Shown here: positions 9,224 through 16,920 of the stretch, piece after piece
How the letters are laid out: every line of letters starts with the position of its first letter
Numbering within the stretch: the first letter of the stretch is position 1
Source of the DNA: Streptomyces sp. rh34
Lineage (GTDB): Bacteria > Actinomycetota > Actinomycetes > Streptomycetales > Streptomycetaceae
NCBI RefSeq assembly: GCF_002551245.1
Contig: NZ_NTGZ01000051.1
Span: 1 to 33,761, forward strand
Direction: 5' to 3'
DNA length: 33,761 nucleotides
Notes under the pieces: model-generated
Seen by the model: only the letters and a program-made list of their open reading frames with translations
Told to the model about the DNA's origin: nothing
Database searches by the model: none
Program-made: the position numbers and the translations under genes

Positions 9224-9880
9224 ATGGCTCCGGCTCAGGGACAATTTTCCGATCATTCCGATGGCGTTGAAAGCAAGGACCGCGCGGAGGGTCCTTCGGT
9301 GCCGCCCGCGTTCCTGGCGGCGGTCGACGCGCTGCGCTCCGCGCGCCTGCGCCCGGAGCTGGAGGTGGAGGTGACCAGGCCGCCGCAGCGCCTCGCTCCG
9401 CACGCGTACGCGCTGGAGGCGGCGGTGGTGGACGGCGAGGACGATCTCGCGGACGGCAGGCTGGTCCTGCTGCACGATCCGGCGGGACACGACGCCTGGC
9501 AGGGCGCGTTCCGGCTGGTGACGCTGGTACGGGCGGAGCTGGAGCCGGAGATGGCGGCGGACCCGCTGCTCCCGGAGGTGTGCTGGTCCTGGCTGACGGG
9601 TGCGCTGGACGCGCGGGGCCTGTCGTACGGAGAGGCCGGGGGGACGGTGACACGCGCCGGATCGCACTACTTCGGTGCGCTGTCCACGCGCCGTCCGGCG
9701 ACGCAGATCGAGATCCGGGCCTCGTGGACGCCGAGGGAGTCGCGCGGCGGGGTGCCGGACACGGCGTCGCACCTGATGGCCTGGGGCGATCTGCTGTGCC
9801 AGATCGCGGGACTGCCGCCGTCGGATCCGGCGGACGCGGCGGTGGTGACGTTGCCGCAGCGGCGCGGCCCGCAGGTTTAG
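9224..9880 (+). CDS. DUF3000 domain protein
   Basis: The 218-residue soluble protein matches the actinobacteria-restricted DUF3000 family, which spans most of its length (about 28-215: PPAFLAAVDALRSARLRPEL, CWSWLTGALDARG, AGSHYFGALSTRRPATQIEI, TASHLMAWGDLLCQIAGLPP). No catalytic motif, signal peptide or membrane segment is visible and the function is unknown. It lies head-to-head with hemE (92 bp between starts) and directly upstream of the whiI-like regulator, with 214 bp of non-coding DNA between. The mRNA may be leaderless. Confidence 0.9.
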   Translation: MAPAQGQFSDHSDGVESKDRAEGPSVPPAFLAAVDALRSARLRPELEVEVTRPPQRLAPHAYALEAAVVDGEDDLADGRLVLLHDPAGHDAWQGAFRLVTLVRAELEPEMAADPLLPEVCWSWLTGALDARGLSYGEAGGTVTRAGSHYFGALSTRRPATQIEIRASWTPRESRGGVPDTASHLMAWGDLLCQIAGLPPSDPADAAVVTLPQRRGPQV

Positions 9881-9985
9881 TAACACTCCGTCACCCGTTT
9901 CGCACAAGCACCGGCTCTCTTTTCGTACAATCGATCGCGCGTCCTATTTGCCCGAATTGTTACTCACCAAATCGCGATCTTCCCC

Positions 9986-10013
9986 TAAAGGAGGACGGGT
10001 CCGCTGCCGAAGA
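9986..10013 (+). promoter_or_regulatory. candidate WhiG (FliA-type) sigma promoter of whiI
   Basis: TAAA at 9986-9989 is followed after 16 bases by GCCGAAGA at 10006-10013. The WhiG/FliA consensus is TAAA, about 15-16 bases, then GCCGATAA, so the -10 matches 6 of 8. It lies about 80 bases upstream of the whiI start, and whiI is a known WhiG target in S. coelicolor. The rest of the 9881-10094 gap is AT-richer than its surroundings. Confidence 0.6.
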
Positions 10014-10094
10014 GGTCAATGACCCTTCAAGCACGGTTCGCCCCCCGGCTGCACCCCCGAGCCGGCCCGTCCCGCCACTCCCCCAGGAGGCCTG

Positions 10095-10757
10095 GTGTCC
10101 GTTCTCCTCGAGCAGCCCGCAAGCCTGGTCGCCTACCGCCCGAACAAGCCGACGGCCATGGTCGTCGTGGCCGACCCGCGCGTCCGTTCCACCGTCACCC
10201 GCCATCTGTGGGCCCTCGGAGTACGTGACGTCATCGAAGCGTCGTCCATCGCGGAGGCACGCCCCCGCGTCGGCAACCCGCGCGACATCTGCATTGCCGA
10301 CGTCCACCTGCCCGACGGTTCCGGGCTGACCCTGCTGTCCGAGACCCGCGCCGCCGGCTGGCCCAACGGTCTCGCCCTCTCCGCCGCCGACGACATCGGC
10401 GCCGTTCGCAACGCCCTCGCGGGCGGCGTGAAGGGCTACGTCGTCACCGGCACCCGAACCAACATCGGTCACCCCACCCGCCCCGGCGTCGCCCCCATCG
10501 GCGCCAACGCCGCCCGTATGCACCGCAGGCCTCCCGGTTCCCCGAGCCACCCGGGCGGCTACCGCGAACTGTCCGGACGTGAGGTGGAGGTGCTCCGCCT
10601 GGTCGCCGAGGGCCAGTCCAACAAGGCCATCGGCGTCTCGATGGGCCTCTCCGCCCTGACCGTCAAGTCCCACCTCGCCCGCATCGCCCGCAAGCTCGGC
10701 ACCGGAGACCGCGCCGGAATGGTCGCGGTCGCCCTGCGGACGGGCATCATCCACTGA
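10095..10757 (+). CDS. whiI: WhiI-like sporulation response regulator (LuxR/NarL family)
   Basis: The start is GTG 10095, with AGGAGG at 10085-10090; 220 residues. An N-terminal receiver domain covers about 20-125. The phosphoacceptor-like Asp69 (IADVHLPDGSG), Ser96 and Lys113 are present, but the usual acidic pair is reduced to one residue (Asp27 in VVADPR). The C-terminal LuxR-type HTH covers about 157-218 (LSGREVEVLRLVAEGQSNKA, ALTVKSHLARIARKLG). I recognise this as WhiI, the atypical regulator that partners BldM and is required for late aerial-hypha septation and spore maturation in Streptomyces. Its place between DUF3000 and RNase D genes fits the S. coelicolor order as I recall it. The incomplete pocket fits a role independent of phosphorylation. 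Confidence 0.85.
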   Translation: MSVLLEQPASLVAYRPNKPTAMVVVADPRVRSTVTRHLWALGVRDVIEASSIAEARPRVGNPRDICIADVHLPDGSGLTLLSETRAAGWPNGLALSAADDIGAVRNALAGGVKGYVVTGTRTNIGHPTRPGVAPIGANAARMHRRPPGSPSHPGGYRELSGREVEVLRLVAEGQSNKAIGVSMGLSALTVKSHLARIARKLGTGDRAGMVAVALRTGIIH

Positions 10758-10812
10758 CCGCACCCCGCCGGGACGTGCACCGATGCGTCTCCGGCTGGAA
10801 TACGCGCATGGC

Positions 10813-10844
10813 AGCCCGTCGACGGAACGTTCCGTCGACGGGCT
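10813..10844. repeat. 32-bp perfect palindrome between whiI and rnd
   Basis: Each half (10813-10828 and 10829-10844) is the exact reverse complement of the other, centred on AACGTT with two GTCGAC sites. It can fold into a 14-bp stem with a 4-base loop and could end whiI transcription. It also covers the expected -35 region of the rnd promoter, so it could instead be an operator. Confidence 0.7.
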
Positions 10845-10859
10845 CCGCGCATACACAGA

Positions 10860-10865
10860 TACCCT
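10860..10865 (+). promoter_or_regulatory. candidate -10 box for a leaderless rnd mRNA
   Basis: TACCCT (TANNNT) lies 6 bases before GTG 10872, with no ribosome binding site between them, the usual geometry of leaderless transcripts. A TTGACA at 10865-10870 abuts the start codon and is too close to act as a -35 box for this gene. Confidence 0.4.
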
Positions 10866-10871
10866 TGACAC

Positions 10872-12143
10872 GTGACCGACGCCCAAGAGACCGCAGCAGA
10901 CACTTCACTGCGAACCACCGGGGGCGCTCCCCCGGACGACGTCGCCCCGGCGCCGATCCCCTTGCTCGAACCGCGCGAGGGCGTTCCCCCGGTGGTGACG
11001 TCCGACGACGCCCTCGCCAAAGTGATCGCGGCCTTCGCCGCGGGCACCGGCCCGGTGGCCGTCGACGCCGAGCGCGCCTCGGGGTACCGCTACGGCCAGC
11101 GCGCCTACCTCGTACAGCTGCGCCGCGAGGGCGCGGGCAGCGCCTTGGTCGACCCGGTCGGCTGCCCCGACCTCTCCGGCCTCGGCTCCGCGTTGTCCGG
11201 CACGGAGTGGATCCTGCACGCGGCGACCCAGGACCTGCCGTGCCTGCGGGACATAGGCATGACCCCCACCTCCCTGTTCGACACCGAGCTGGCCGGACGG
11301 CTCGCGGGATTCCCGCGCGTCGGCCTCGGCGCGATGGTGGAGAACGTGCTCGGATACGCCCTGGAGAAGGGCCACTCCGCCGTCGACTGGTCCACCCGCC
11401 CGCTGCCCGAGCCCTGGCTGCGCTACGCCGCGCTCGACGTGGAGCTCCTGATCGACCTGCGCGACGCGCTGGAGGAGGAGCTGGAGCACCAGGGCAAGCT
11501 GGAGTGGGCCCGGGAGGAGTTCGACGCCATCGCCTCCGCGCCGCCCGCACCGCCCCGCAAGGACCCCTGGCGCCGCACGTCGGGCATGCACAAGGTGCGC
11601 CGCCGCCGTCAGATGGCCGTCGTCCGGGAGCTGTGGACCACCCGTGACCAGGTCGCCCAGCGTCGCGACGTCTCCCCGGGCAAGGTGCTCGGCGACGCCG
11701 CGATCGTCGAGGCCGCGCTCGCGCTGCCGGTCGATGTGCAGGCCCTGACCGCGCTGCCGGGATTCGGCCACCGCATGGGACGCCGTCAGCTGGAGCAGTG
11801 GCAGGCGGCCGTGGAGCGGGCCAGGGCGCTGCCCGAGTCGGAGCTGCCGCAGCCCGGTCAGCAGCCGGCCGGACCGCCTCCCCCGCGTTCCTGGGCCGAC
11901 AAGGACCCGGCCGCCGCCGCCCGGCTCTCGGCCGCCCGTACGGGCGTCTCCGAGCTGGCCGAGCGCCTCCACATGCCCCAGGAGAACCTGATCACCCCGG
12001 ACACCGTGCGCCGGATCTGCTGGGAGCCGCCGAAGACCCCGACCCCGGGCGCCGTCGAGGACGCCCTCGCCGGGTACGGGGCGCGGAACTGGCAGATCCA
12101 GCAGGTCGCTCCGCTCCTGGTACGGGCGCTGGACGCCTCCTGA
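10872..12143 (+). CDS. rnd: ribonuclease D-like 3'-5' exonuclease with HRDC domain
   Basis: The 423-residue protein has an N-terminal DEDD exonuclease domain (about 40-210). Visible motifs are VAVDAERASGYRYGQRAYLV (Asp and Glu of motif I), LHAATQDLPCLRDIG (motif II Asp) and YAALDVELLIDLRDAL (motif III, Tyr and Asp). An HRDC domain follows (about 240-310: MHKVRRRRQMAVVRELWTTR, ALPGFGHRMGRRQLEQW). A C-terminal actinobacterial extension contains RMPQ/LHMPQENLITPDTVRRICW-like sequence. RNase D enzymes trim 3' ends of tRNA and other stable RNAs. The start GTG 10872 lacks a ribosome binding site, consistent with leaderless translation. The gene ends with its own hairpin. Confidence 0.92.
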   Translation: MTDAQETAADTSLRTTGGAPPDDVAPAPIPLLEPREGVPPVVTSDDALAKVIAAFAAGTGPVAVDAERASGYRYGQRAYLVQLRREGAGSALVDPVGCPDLSGLGSALSGTEWILHAATQDLPCLRDIGMTPTSLFDTELAGRLAGFPRVGLGAMVENVLGYALEKGHSAVDWSTRPLPEPWLRYAALDVELLIDLRDALEEELEHQGKLEWAREEFDAIASAPPAPPRKDPWRRTSGMHKVRRRRQMAVVRELWTTRDQVAQRRDVSPGKVLGDAAIVEAALALPVDVQALTALPGFGHRMGRRQLEQWQAAVERARALPESELPQPGQQPAGPPPPRSWADKDPAAAARLSAARTGVSELAERLHMPQENLITPDTVRRICWEPPKTPTPGAVEDALAGYGARNWQIQQVAPLLVRALDAS

Positions 12144-12162
12144 TTCCGTTACCCAGCGGACA

Positions 12163-12187
12163 CCCTCGGTCACCGACCGGGGGTTTT
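12163..12187 (+). terminator. rho-independent terminator of rnd
   Basis: A 9-bp stem (12163-12171 with 12175-12183, one G-T pair) and 3-base loop are followed immediately by TTTT at 12184-12187, about 20 bases after the rnd stop. Confidence 0.75.
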
Positions 12188-12430
12188 CCGCGTTCCGGGC
12201 CCTGTCCACGGTCCGAACCGATGGTCGAAATCACGCCAGGTTCAGGACCCTTCCCTCCGGCGTCCGGCGGCTTCGACGGCCGCCACGGGGAGCCGGGACG
12301 GTGTGACCTTCGACGCTCCGGCCGCGAGGGGTGGGCAGTATGGTTACCCGCAAGTAGCATGAGGGCTGGCGGTGCGCCCCCGTGGCGTGCCCCGCAGCAG
12401 TGCCATCCCGCACCCTGGAGGAGAGCCACC

Positions 12431-13657
12431 GTGCCTCGTACCATCCGGGACGTCGTCTTCGTCGACGGCGTCCGCACCCCGTTCGGCAAAGCGGGCCCGA
12501 AGGGCATCTACCACGAGACCCGCGCCGACGACCTCGTCGTGAAGGCCATCCGGGAGCTGCTGCGCCGCAACCCGGACCTGGACCCCAAGAAGATCGACGA
12601 GGTCGCCATCGCCGCGACCACGCAGATCGGGGACCAGGGCCTCACGCTGGGCCGTACCGCCGGAATCCTGGCCGGTCTGCCGCAGTCCGTCCCGGGCTAC
12701 TCGATCGACCGCATGTGCGCGGGCGCGCTGACCGCCGTCACCTCGACGGCCGGGTCCATCGCGTTCGGCGCGTACGACGTCGTCGTGGCCGGTGGCGTCG
12801 AGCACATGGGCCGCCACCCGATGGGCGAGGGCGTCGACCCGAACCCGCGCTTCGTGTCGGAGAAGCTGGTCGACGAGTCCGCCCTGTTCATGGGCATGAC
12901 GGCGGAGAACCTGCACGACCGCTACCCCACGATCACCAAGGAGCGCGCCGACGCCTACGCGGTGCGTTCGCAGGAGAAGGCCGCCAAGGCGTACGCCAAC
13001 GGCACGATCCAGCAGGACCTGGTGCCGGTCTCGGTGCGCCGCACCAACGCCGAAGCCGGTGAGACGGGCTGGGGCCTGGTCACCGCCGACGAGCCGATGC
13101 GTCCCAGCACCACCATGGAGTCCCTCGCGGGCCTCAAGACCCCCTTCCGCGCCCACGGCCGCGTGACGGCCGGTAACGCCGCGGGTCTCAACGACGGCGC
13201 CACCGCCTCGCTGCTCGCCGCCGAGGACGTCGCCCGCGAGCTGGGCCTCCCGGTCAAGATGCGCCTGGTCTCCTACGCCTTCGCGGGCGTCGAGCCGGAG
13301 GTCATGGGCTACGGTCCGATCCCGGCGACCGAGAAGGCGCTGGCCCAGGCCGGTCTGACCATCGACGACATCGGTCTCTTCGAGATCAACGAGGCCTTCG
13401 CCGTGCAGGTGCTCGCCTTCCTGGAGCACTACGGCATCGCCGACGACGACGCCCGCGTCAACCAGTACGGCGGCGCGATCGCCTACGGCCACCCGCTGGC
13501 CTCCTCCGGTGTCCGGCTCATGACGCAGCTGGCCCGGCAGTTCGAGGAGCAGCCCGAGGTCCGCTACGGCCTGACGACCATGTGCGTCGGCTTCGGCATG
13601 GGCGCCACGGTCGTCTGGGAGAACCCGCACTTCAACGCTGACGGAGGCAACAAGTGA
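12431..13657 (+). CDS. fadA: acetyl-CoA C-acyltransferase (thiolase) of beta-oxidation
   Basis: The start is GTG 12431 with GGAGGAGAG just upstream; 408 residues. Thiolase-fold enzyme that cleaves 3-ketoacyl-CoA with CoA to acetyl-CoA and a shortened acyl-CoA. Catalytic residues are in place: nucleophile Cys96 (DRMCAGALTAV), His354 (AIAYGHPLASSG) and Cys385 (TTMCVGFGMG), plus NEAFAVQ. It overlaps the next gene by GTGA, and the pair forms the two subunits of a trifunctional-type complex, which argues for a degradative thiolase rather than a biosynthetic one. The 287-bp gap before it holds the rnd terminator and a possible -10 box TAGCAT (12355-12360); I see no convincing -35 box or repressor site. 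Confidence 0.93.
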   Translation: MPRTIRDVVFVDGVRTPFGKAGPKGIYHETRADDLVVKAIRELLRRNPDLDPKKIDEVAIAATTQIGDQGLTLGRTAGILAGLPQSVPGYSIDRMCAGALTAVTSTAGSIAFGAYDVVVAGGVEHMGRHPMGEGVDPNPRFVSEKLVDESALFMGMTAENLHDRYPTITKERADAYAVRSQEKAAKAYANGTIQQDLVPVSVRRTNAEAGETGWGLVTADEPMRPSTTMESLAGLKTPFRAHGRVTAGNAAGLNDGATASLLAAEDVARELGLPVKMRLVSYAFAGVEPEVMGYGPIPATEKALAQAGLTIDDIGLFEINEAFAVQVLAFLEHYGIADDDARVNQYGGAIAYGHPLASSGVRLMTQLARQFEEQPEVRYGLTTMCVGFGMGATVVWENPHFNADGGNK

Positions 13658-15783
13658 GCTCCACCACTGAGCTTCTGAAGGGTGCGGCCGAGCTGTTCCC
13701 CGGCGAGGTCGTCACCCAGGCGCACGTACGTCACCTCGACCTTCCGGCCGGCGCCGGACGGTTCGCGCTCATCACGCTGGACAACGGCCTGGACCACACC
13801 AAGCCGACCACCTTCGGACCGCAGTCGCTGGCGAACCTGAACGCCGCGATCGACCAGGTCGAGAAGGAGGCCGCCGAGGGCACCATCACCGGCATCGGCC
13901 TCACCGGCAAGCCGTTCATCTTCGCGGTCGGCGCGGACCTCAAGGGCGTCGAGCTGCTCGGCCGTCACGAGGACGCGCTGGCCATCGGCAAGGGCGGCCA
14001 CGACGTCTTCCGCCGTCTCTCCGGCCTCGCGGTCCCCACCTTCGCGTACTACAACGGCGCGGCCATGGGCGGCGGTGTCGAGGTCGGTCTGCACTGCACC
14101 TACCGCACCGTCTCGAAGGCGCTCCCGGCGTTCTCGCTGCCCGAGGTCTTCCTCGGTCTGGTCCCCGGCTGGGGCGGCTGCGCGCTGCTCCCGAACCTGA
14201 TCGGCGCGGACCGCGCGGTCTCGGTGATCATCGAGAACTCGCTGAACCAGAACCGTCAGCTCAAGGGCAAGCAGGTCTTCGAACTCGGCATCGCGGACGC
14301 GATCTTCGAGGGCGCGGACTTCCTGGAGCAGTCGCTGATCTGGACCGCGAACGTGCTGGGGGGCTCGGTCACGGTCGAGCGTGCCGAGGTCGACCGCGGT
14401 GACGCCTGGGACCAGGCCGTCGCGCGTGGCCGGGCCATCGCCGACTCCAAGGTGCACGGCGCGGCCCCGGCCGCGTACCGCGCGCTGGACATCATCGCTG
14501 CGGCCAAGGACGGCGACCTGTCCGCAGGCTTCGACGCCGAGGACCAGGCGCTGGCGGACCTGATCATGGGCGGCGAGCTGCGCAGCGGCATCTACGCCTT
14601 CAACCTGGTCCAGAAGCGCGCCAAGCGCCCGGCCGGCGCCCCGGACAAGAACCTGGCCCGCCCGGTCACCAAGGTCGGCGTCGTGGGCGCGGGCCTGATG
14701 GCCTCGCAGCTGGCGCTGCTGTTCCTGCGCCGCCTGGAGGTCCCGGTCGTCCTCACGGACATCGACCAGGCGCGCGTCGACAAGGGTGTGGGCTACGTCC
14801 ACGCCGAGATCGAGAAGCTGCTCGGCAAGGGCCGCATCAACCAGGACAAGGCCAACCGCCTCAAGGGCCTGGTCTCGGGTGTCCTCGACAAGGCCGAGGG
14901 CTTCGCGGACGCGGACTTCATCATCGAGGCCGTCTTCGAGGAGATCGGCGTCAAGCAGCAGGTGTTCGCGGAGGTCGAGGCGGTCGCCCCGGCGCACGCG
15001 ATCCTCGCCACCAACACCTCCTCGCTGTCGGTGACCGAGATGGCGTCGAAGCTGAAGAACCCCGAGCGGGTCGTCGGCTTCCACTTCTTCAACCCGGTCG
15101 CGATCCTCCCGCTGCTGGAGATCGTCCGCGGCGAGCAGACCGACGACGCCTCCCTGGCGACGGCGTTCGGCGTGGCCCGCAAGCTGAAGAAGACCGCGGT
15201 CCTGGTGAAGGACGCCCCGGCGTTCGTCGTCAACCGCATCCTCACCCGCTTCATGGGCGAGATCCAGAACGTCATCGACGAGGGCACCCCGGTCGAGGTC
15301 GCGGAGAAGGCCGTCGAGCCGCTCGGCCTGCCGATGTCCCCGCTGGTGCTCCTGGAGCTGGTCGGCCCGGCCATCGGCCTGCACGTCTCCGAGACCCTGA
15401 ACCGCGCCTTCCCGGAGCGCTTCACGGTCTCCGAGAACCTCGCGGCGGTCGTGAAGGCGGGCAAGCGCGGCTTCTACGTGTACGACTCCGGTGCTCCGGT
15501 CCTCGACCCCGAGGTCGCGGCGCTCCTCAAGCAGGGCGACACCGTCCTCACCGAGGAGCAGACCCGCGACCGCGTGCTCGACGCCGTGGCGCAGGAGATC
15601 GGCCTGATGCTGGACGAGGGCGTCGTCGCCGAGGCCCAGGACATCGACCTGTGCCTGATCACCGGCGCGGGCTGGCCCTTCCACCTGGGCGGCATCACGC
15701 CGTACCTGGACCGTGAGGGCGTCTCCCAGCGGGTGAACGGCAAGCCGTTCCTGGAGCGGGGCGTGGCGAGCGTGCCGGCCTAG
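13654..15783 (+). CDS. fadB: fatty-acid oxidation complex alpha subunit (enoyl-CoA hydratase / 3-hydroxyacyl-CoA dehydrogenase)
   Basis: The start is GTG 13654, overlapping the fadA stop, with GGAGG just upstream; 709 residues. The N-terminal crotonase domain (about 15-200: FIFAVGADLKGVELL, YYNGAAMGGGVEVGLHCTYR, LPEVFLGLVPGWGG) hydrates trans-2-enoyl-CoA. After a linker, the NAD-binding domain begins at about 338 (VGVVGAGLMASQ, Gly345-x-Gly347, with LTDID after it). The dehydrogenase catalytic motif GFHFFNPVAILPLLEIV has His477. The C-terminal domain runs from about 520. Together with FadA it converts enoyl-CoA to 3-ketoacyl-CoA and then cleaves it. The length is normal for actinobacterial FadB, and a hairpin follows the gene. 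Confidence 0.94.
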   Translation: MSSTTELLKGAAELFPGEVVTQAHVRHLDLPAGAGRFALITLDNGLDHTKPTTFGPQSLANLNAAIDQVEKEAAEGTITGIGLTGKPFIFAVGADLKGVELLGRHEDALAIGKGGHDVFRRLSGLAVPTFAYYNGAAMGGGVEVGLHCTYRTVSKALPAFSLPEVFLGLVPGWGGCALLPNLIGADRAVSVIIENSLNQNRQLKGKQVFELGIADAIFEGADFLEQSLIWTANVLGGSVTVERAEVDRGDAWDQAVARGRAIADSKVHGAAPAAYRALDIIAAAKDGDLSAGFDAEDQALADLIMGGELRSGIYAFNLVQKRAKRPAGAPDKNLARPVTKVGVVGAGLMASQLALLFLRRLEVPVVLTDIDQARVDKGVGYVHAEIEKLLGKGRINQDKANRLKGLVSGVLDKAEGFADADFIIEAVFEEIGVKQQVFAEVEAVAPAHAILATNTSSLSVTEMASKLKNPERVVGFHFFNPVAILPLLEIVRGEQTDDASLATAFGVARKLKKTAVLVKDAPAFVVNRILTRFMGEIQNVIDEGTPVEVAEKAVEPLGLPMSPLVLLELVGPAIGLHVSETLNRAFPERFTVSENLAAVVKAGKRGFYVYDSGAPVLDPEVAALLKQGDTVLTEEQTRDRVLDAVAQEIGLMLDEGVVAEAQDIDLCLITGAGWPFHLGGITPYLDREGVSQRVNGKPFLERGVASVPA

Positions 15784-15790
15784 GAGGCAC

Positions 15791-15810
15791 GAGGACGCAC
15801 GAGGACGCAC
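15791..15810 (+). repeat. two tandem 10-bp units after fadB
   Basis: GAGGACGCAC occurs twice in direct succession, preceded by the degenerate GAGGCAC. It lies between the fadB stop and its terminator; it is too short to be a CRISPR and no function is evident. Confidence 0.6.
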
Positions 15811-15811
15811 C

Positions 15812-15848
15812 AGGGGCCGTACGGCGAGCTGTTCGCCGTACGGCCCCT
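15812..15848 (+). terminator. terminator of the fadAB operon
   Basis: A perfect 16-bp stem (15812-15827 with 15833-15848) with a 5-base loop lies about 30 bases after the fadB stop. Confidence 0.85.
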
Positions 15849-15927
15849 TGCTCGTGACCGGCCGGTGAGACGCTCCTGACCTGCTGTGACACCATGAGGG
15901 CTCCGTGTCCGCCGTCCGAGGAGTCCC

Positions 15928-16902
15928 ATGCGCGTCACCGTTCGCGGCGCTGCCCTGACGGGCGCCGTACTCCTGACCGCGCTGGTCGCGGTGGGGGGGT
16001 GGGTGATGTCCGCGGGAGGCTCGAACAGGCCGTCGGAGGGCCCGCCGAAGACCTTGCGGGTCATCACCTGGAACATCTGCGGAGAGGCGGGCGGGGAGCG
16101 CGGCCAGTCCGGCTACTGCCCCCTGCGGGACCGTCCGGAGAAGAAGGCCGAGAAGATCGCCGCCCTGGCGCGGGATCGCGACGCGAACGTGATCACCCTG
16201 CAGGAGGTCTGCGGGGGTGCGCCGGGCAGTCATATGGCCCTGCTCCGGTCGGCGTTGGGGCCGGGCTGGTCCTTCCGGCATGCCGAGGGCGCCCGGCCGG
16301 ACGGCGAGACGCGGTGCCGTGACGGTCTGTCGGGCGACCTGGGCGTGGCGGTGGCCGTCCGCGGCGAGATCGACCGAGCACGGTCGAAGAACGCCCTGCC
16401 CCCGGACCCGGAGGGCGTGAGCGGGCAGACCCTGCCGGTGCTGTGCGTACGGGTGAGGGGCTGGGCGTACACCCCCTGCACCACGCACATCCTGCCCGGT
16501 GAGGAGCCGCGCGTCCGGGAACAGATCGCGGCGGTACGGGCCTTCGTGCGCCGGGAGGACCGGCCCGCCGTCCTCACCGGCGATTTCAACCGGAACGCCG
16601 CCGCACCCCAGTTGGGCCCGCTCGTCTCGTCGTACGCGGTGTGCCCGGGGGCGGACGGGACCGGCGAGGGCGACGAGGGCGCGGCGACCTATCACGCGTG
16701 GGACCCGGAGAAGCGGGCCCACGCCTTCCACGAGCTCGACCACGTCTTCTTCGACAGCCCGCCGGGCGTGGCGGATCCGCTCGTCGACTGCGGCGTCGGC
16801 GAGGGCCTCATGGACACCACGCCCAACGAACCCGGTGGCCCGGAGCCGAACGGTTACTCCGATCACGCCCCGGTCTACGCCGACCTCCGTACGGGCGCCT
16901 GA
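15928..16902 (+). CDS. exported endonuclease/exonuclease/phosphatase (EEP) family protein
   Basis: The start is ATG 15928, with GAGGAG at 15918-15923; 324 residues. An N-terminal hydrophobic segment (about 8-28) acts as signal peptide or anchor. The EEP fold motifs are in order: ITWNICG (about 46), ITLQEVCGG (metal-binding Glu, about 92), VLTGDFNRN (Asp/Asn, about 215) and SDHAPVYADL near the end (catalytic His). ELDHVFFDS precedes the last motif. The family includes DNases, sphingomyelinases and phosphoinositide phosphatases, and the substrate cannot be told here. Many Cys in the exported part may form disulfides. It is a single gene, convergent with the deacetylase gene; its stop lies inside a shared hairpin. 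Confidence 0.88.
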   Translation: MRVTVRGAALTGAVLLTALVAVGGWVMSAGGSNRPSEGPPKTLRVITWNICGEAGGERGQSGYCPLRDRPEKKAEKIAALARDRDANVITLQEVCGGAPGSHMALLRSALGPGWSFRHAEGARPDGETRCRDGLSGDLGVAVAVRGEIDRARSKNALPPDPEGVSGQTLPVLCVRVRGWAYTPCTTHILPGEEPRVREQIAAVRAFVRREDRPAVLTGDFNRNAAAPQLGPLVSSYAVCPGADGTGEGDEGAATYHAWDPEKRAHAFHELDHVFFDSPPGVADPLVDCGVGEGLMDTTPNEPGGPEPNGYSDHAPVYADLRTGA

Positions 16903-16915
16903 CGGGCCCGTACGG
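16887..16915. terminator. hairpin overlapping the nuclease stop codon
   Basis: Perfect 10-bp arms (16887-16896 and 16906-16915) with a 9-base loop that contains the TGA (16900-16902) of the EEP gene. It sits between convergent genes and could stop both transcripts. Confidence 0.6.
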
Positions 16916-16920
16916 GCAGC

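Noticed and set aside
15784..15811. Short tandem repeats considered as a CRISPR or attachment site
   Set aside because: Only two 10-bp units with no spacers, no integrase and no cas genes nearby.
13564..16866. 1100-codon open frame on the minus strand opposite fadB and the nuclease gene
   Set aside because: It lies antisense to well-supported genes, is rich in Arg, Asp, Val and His as shadow frames of GC-rich codons are, and has no domain or ribosome binding site.
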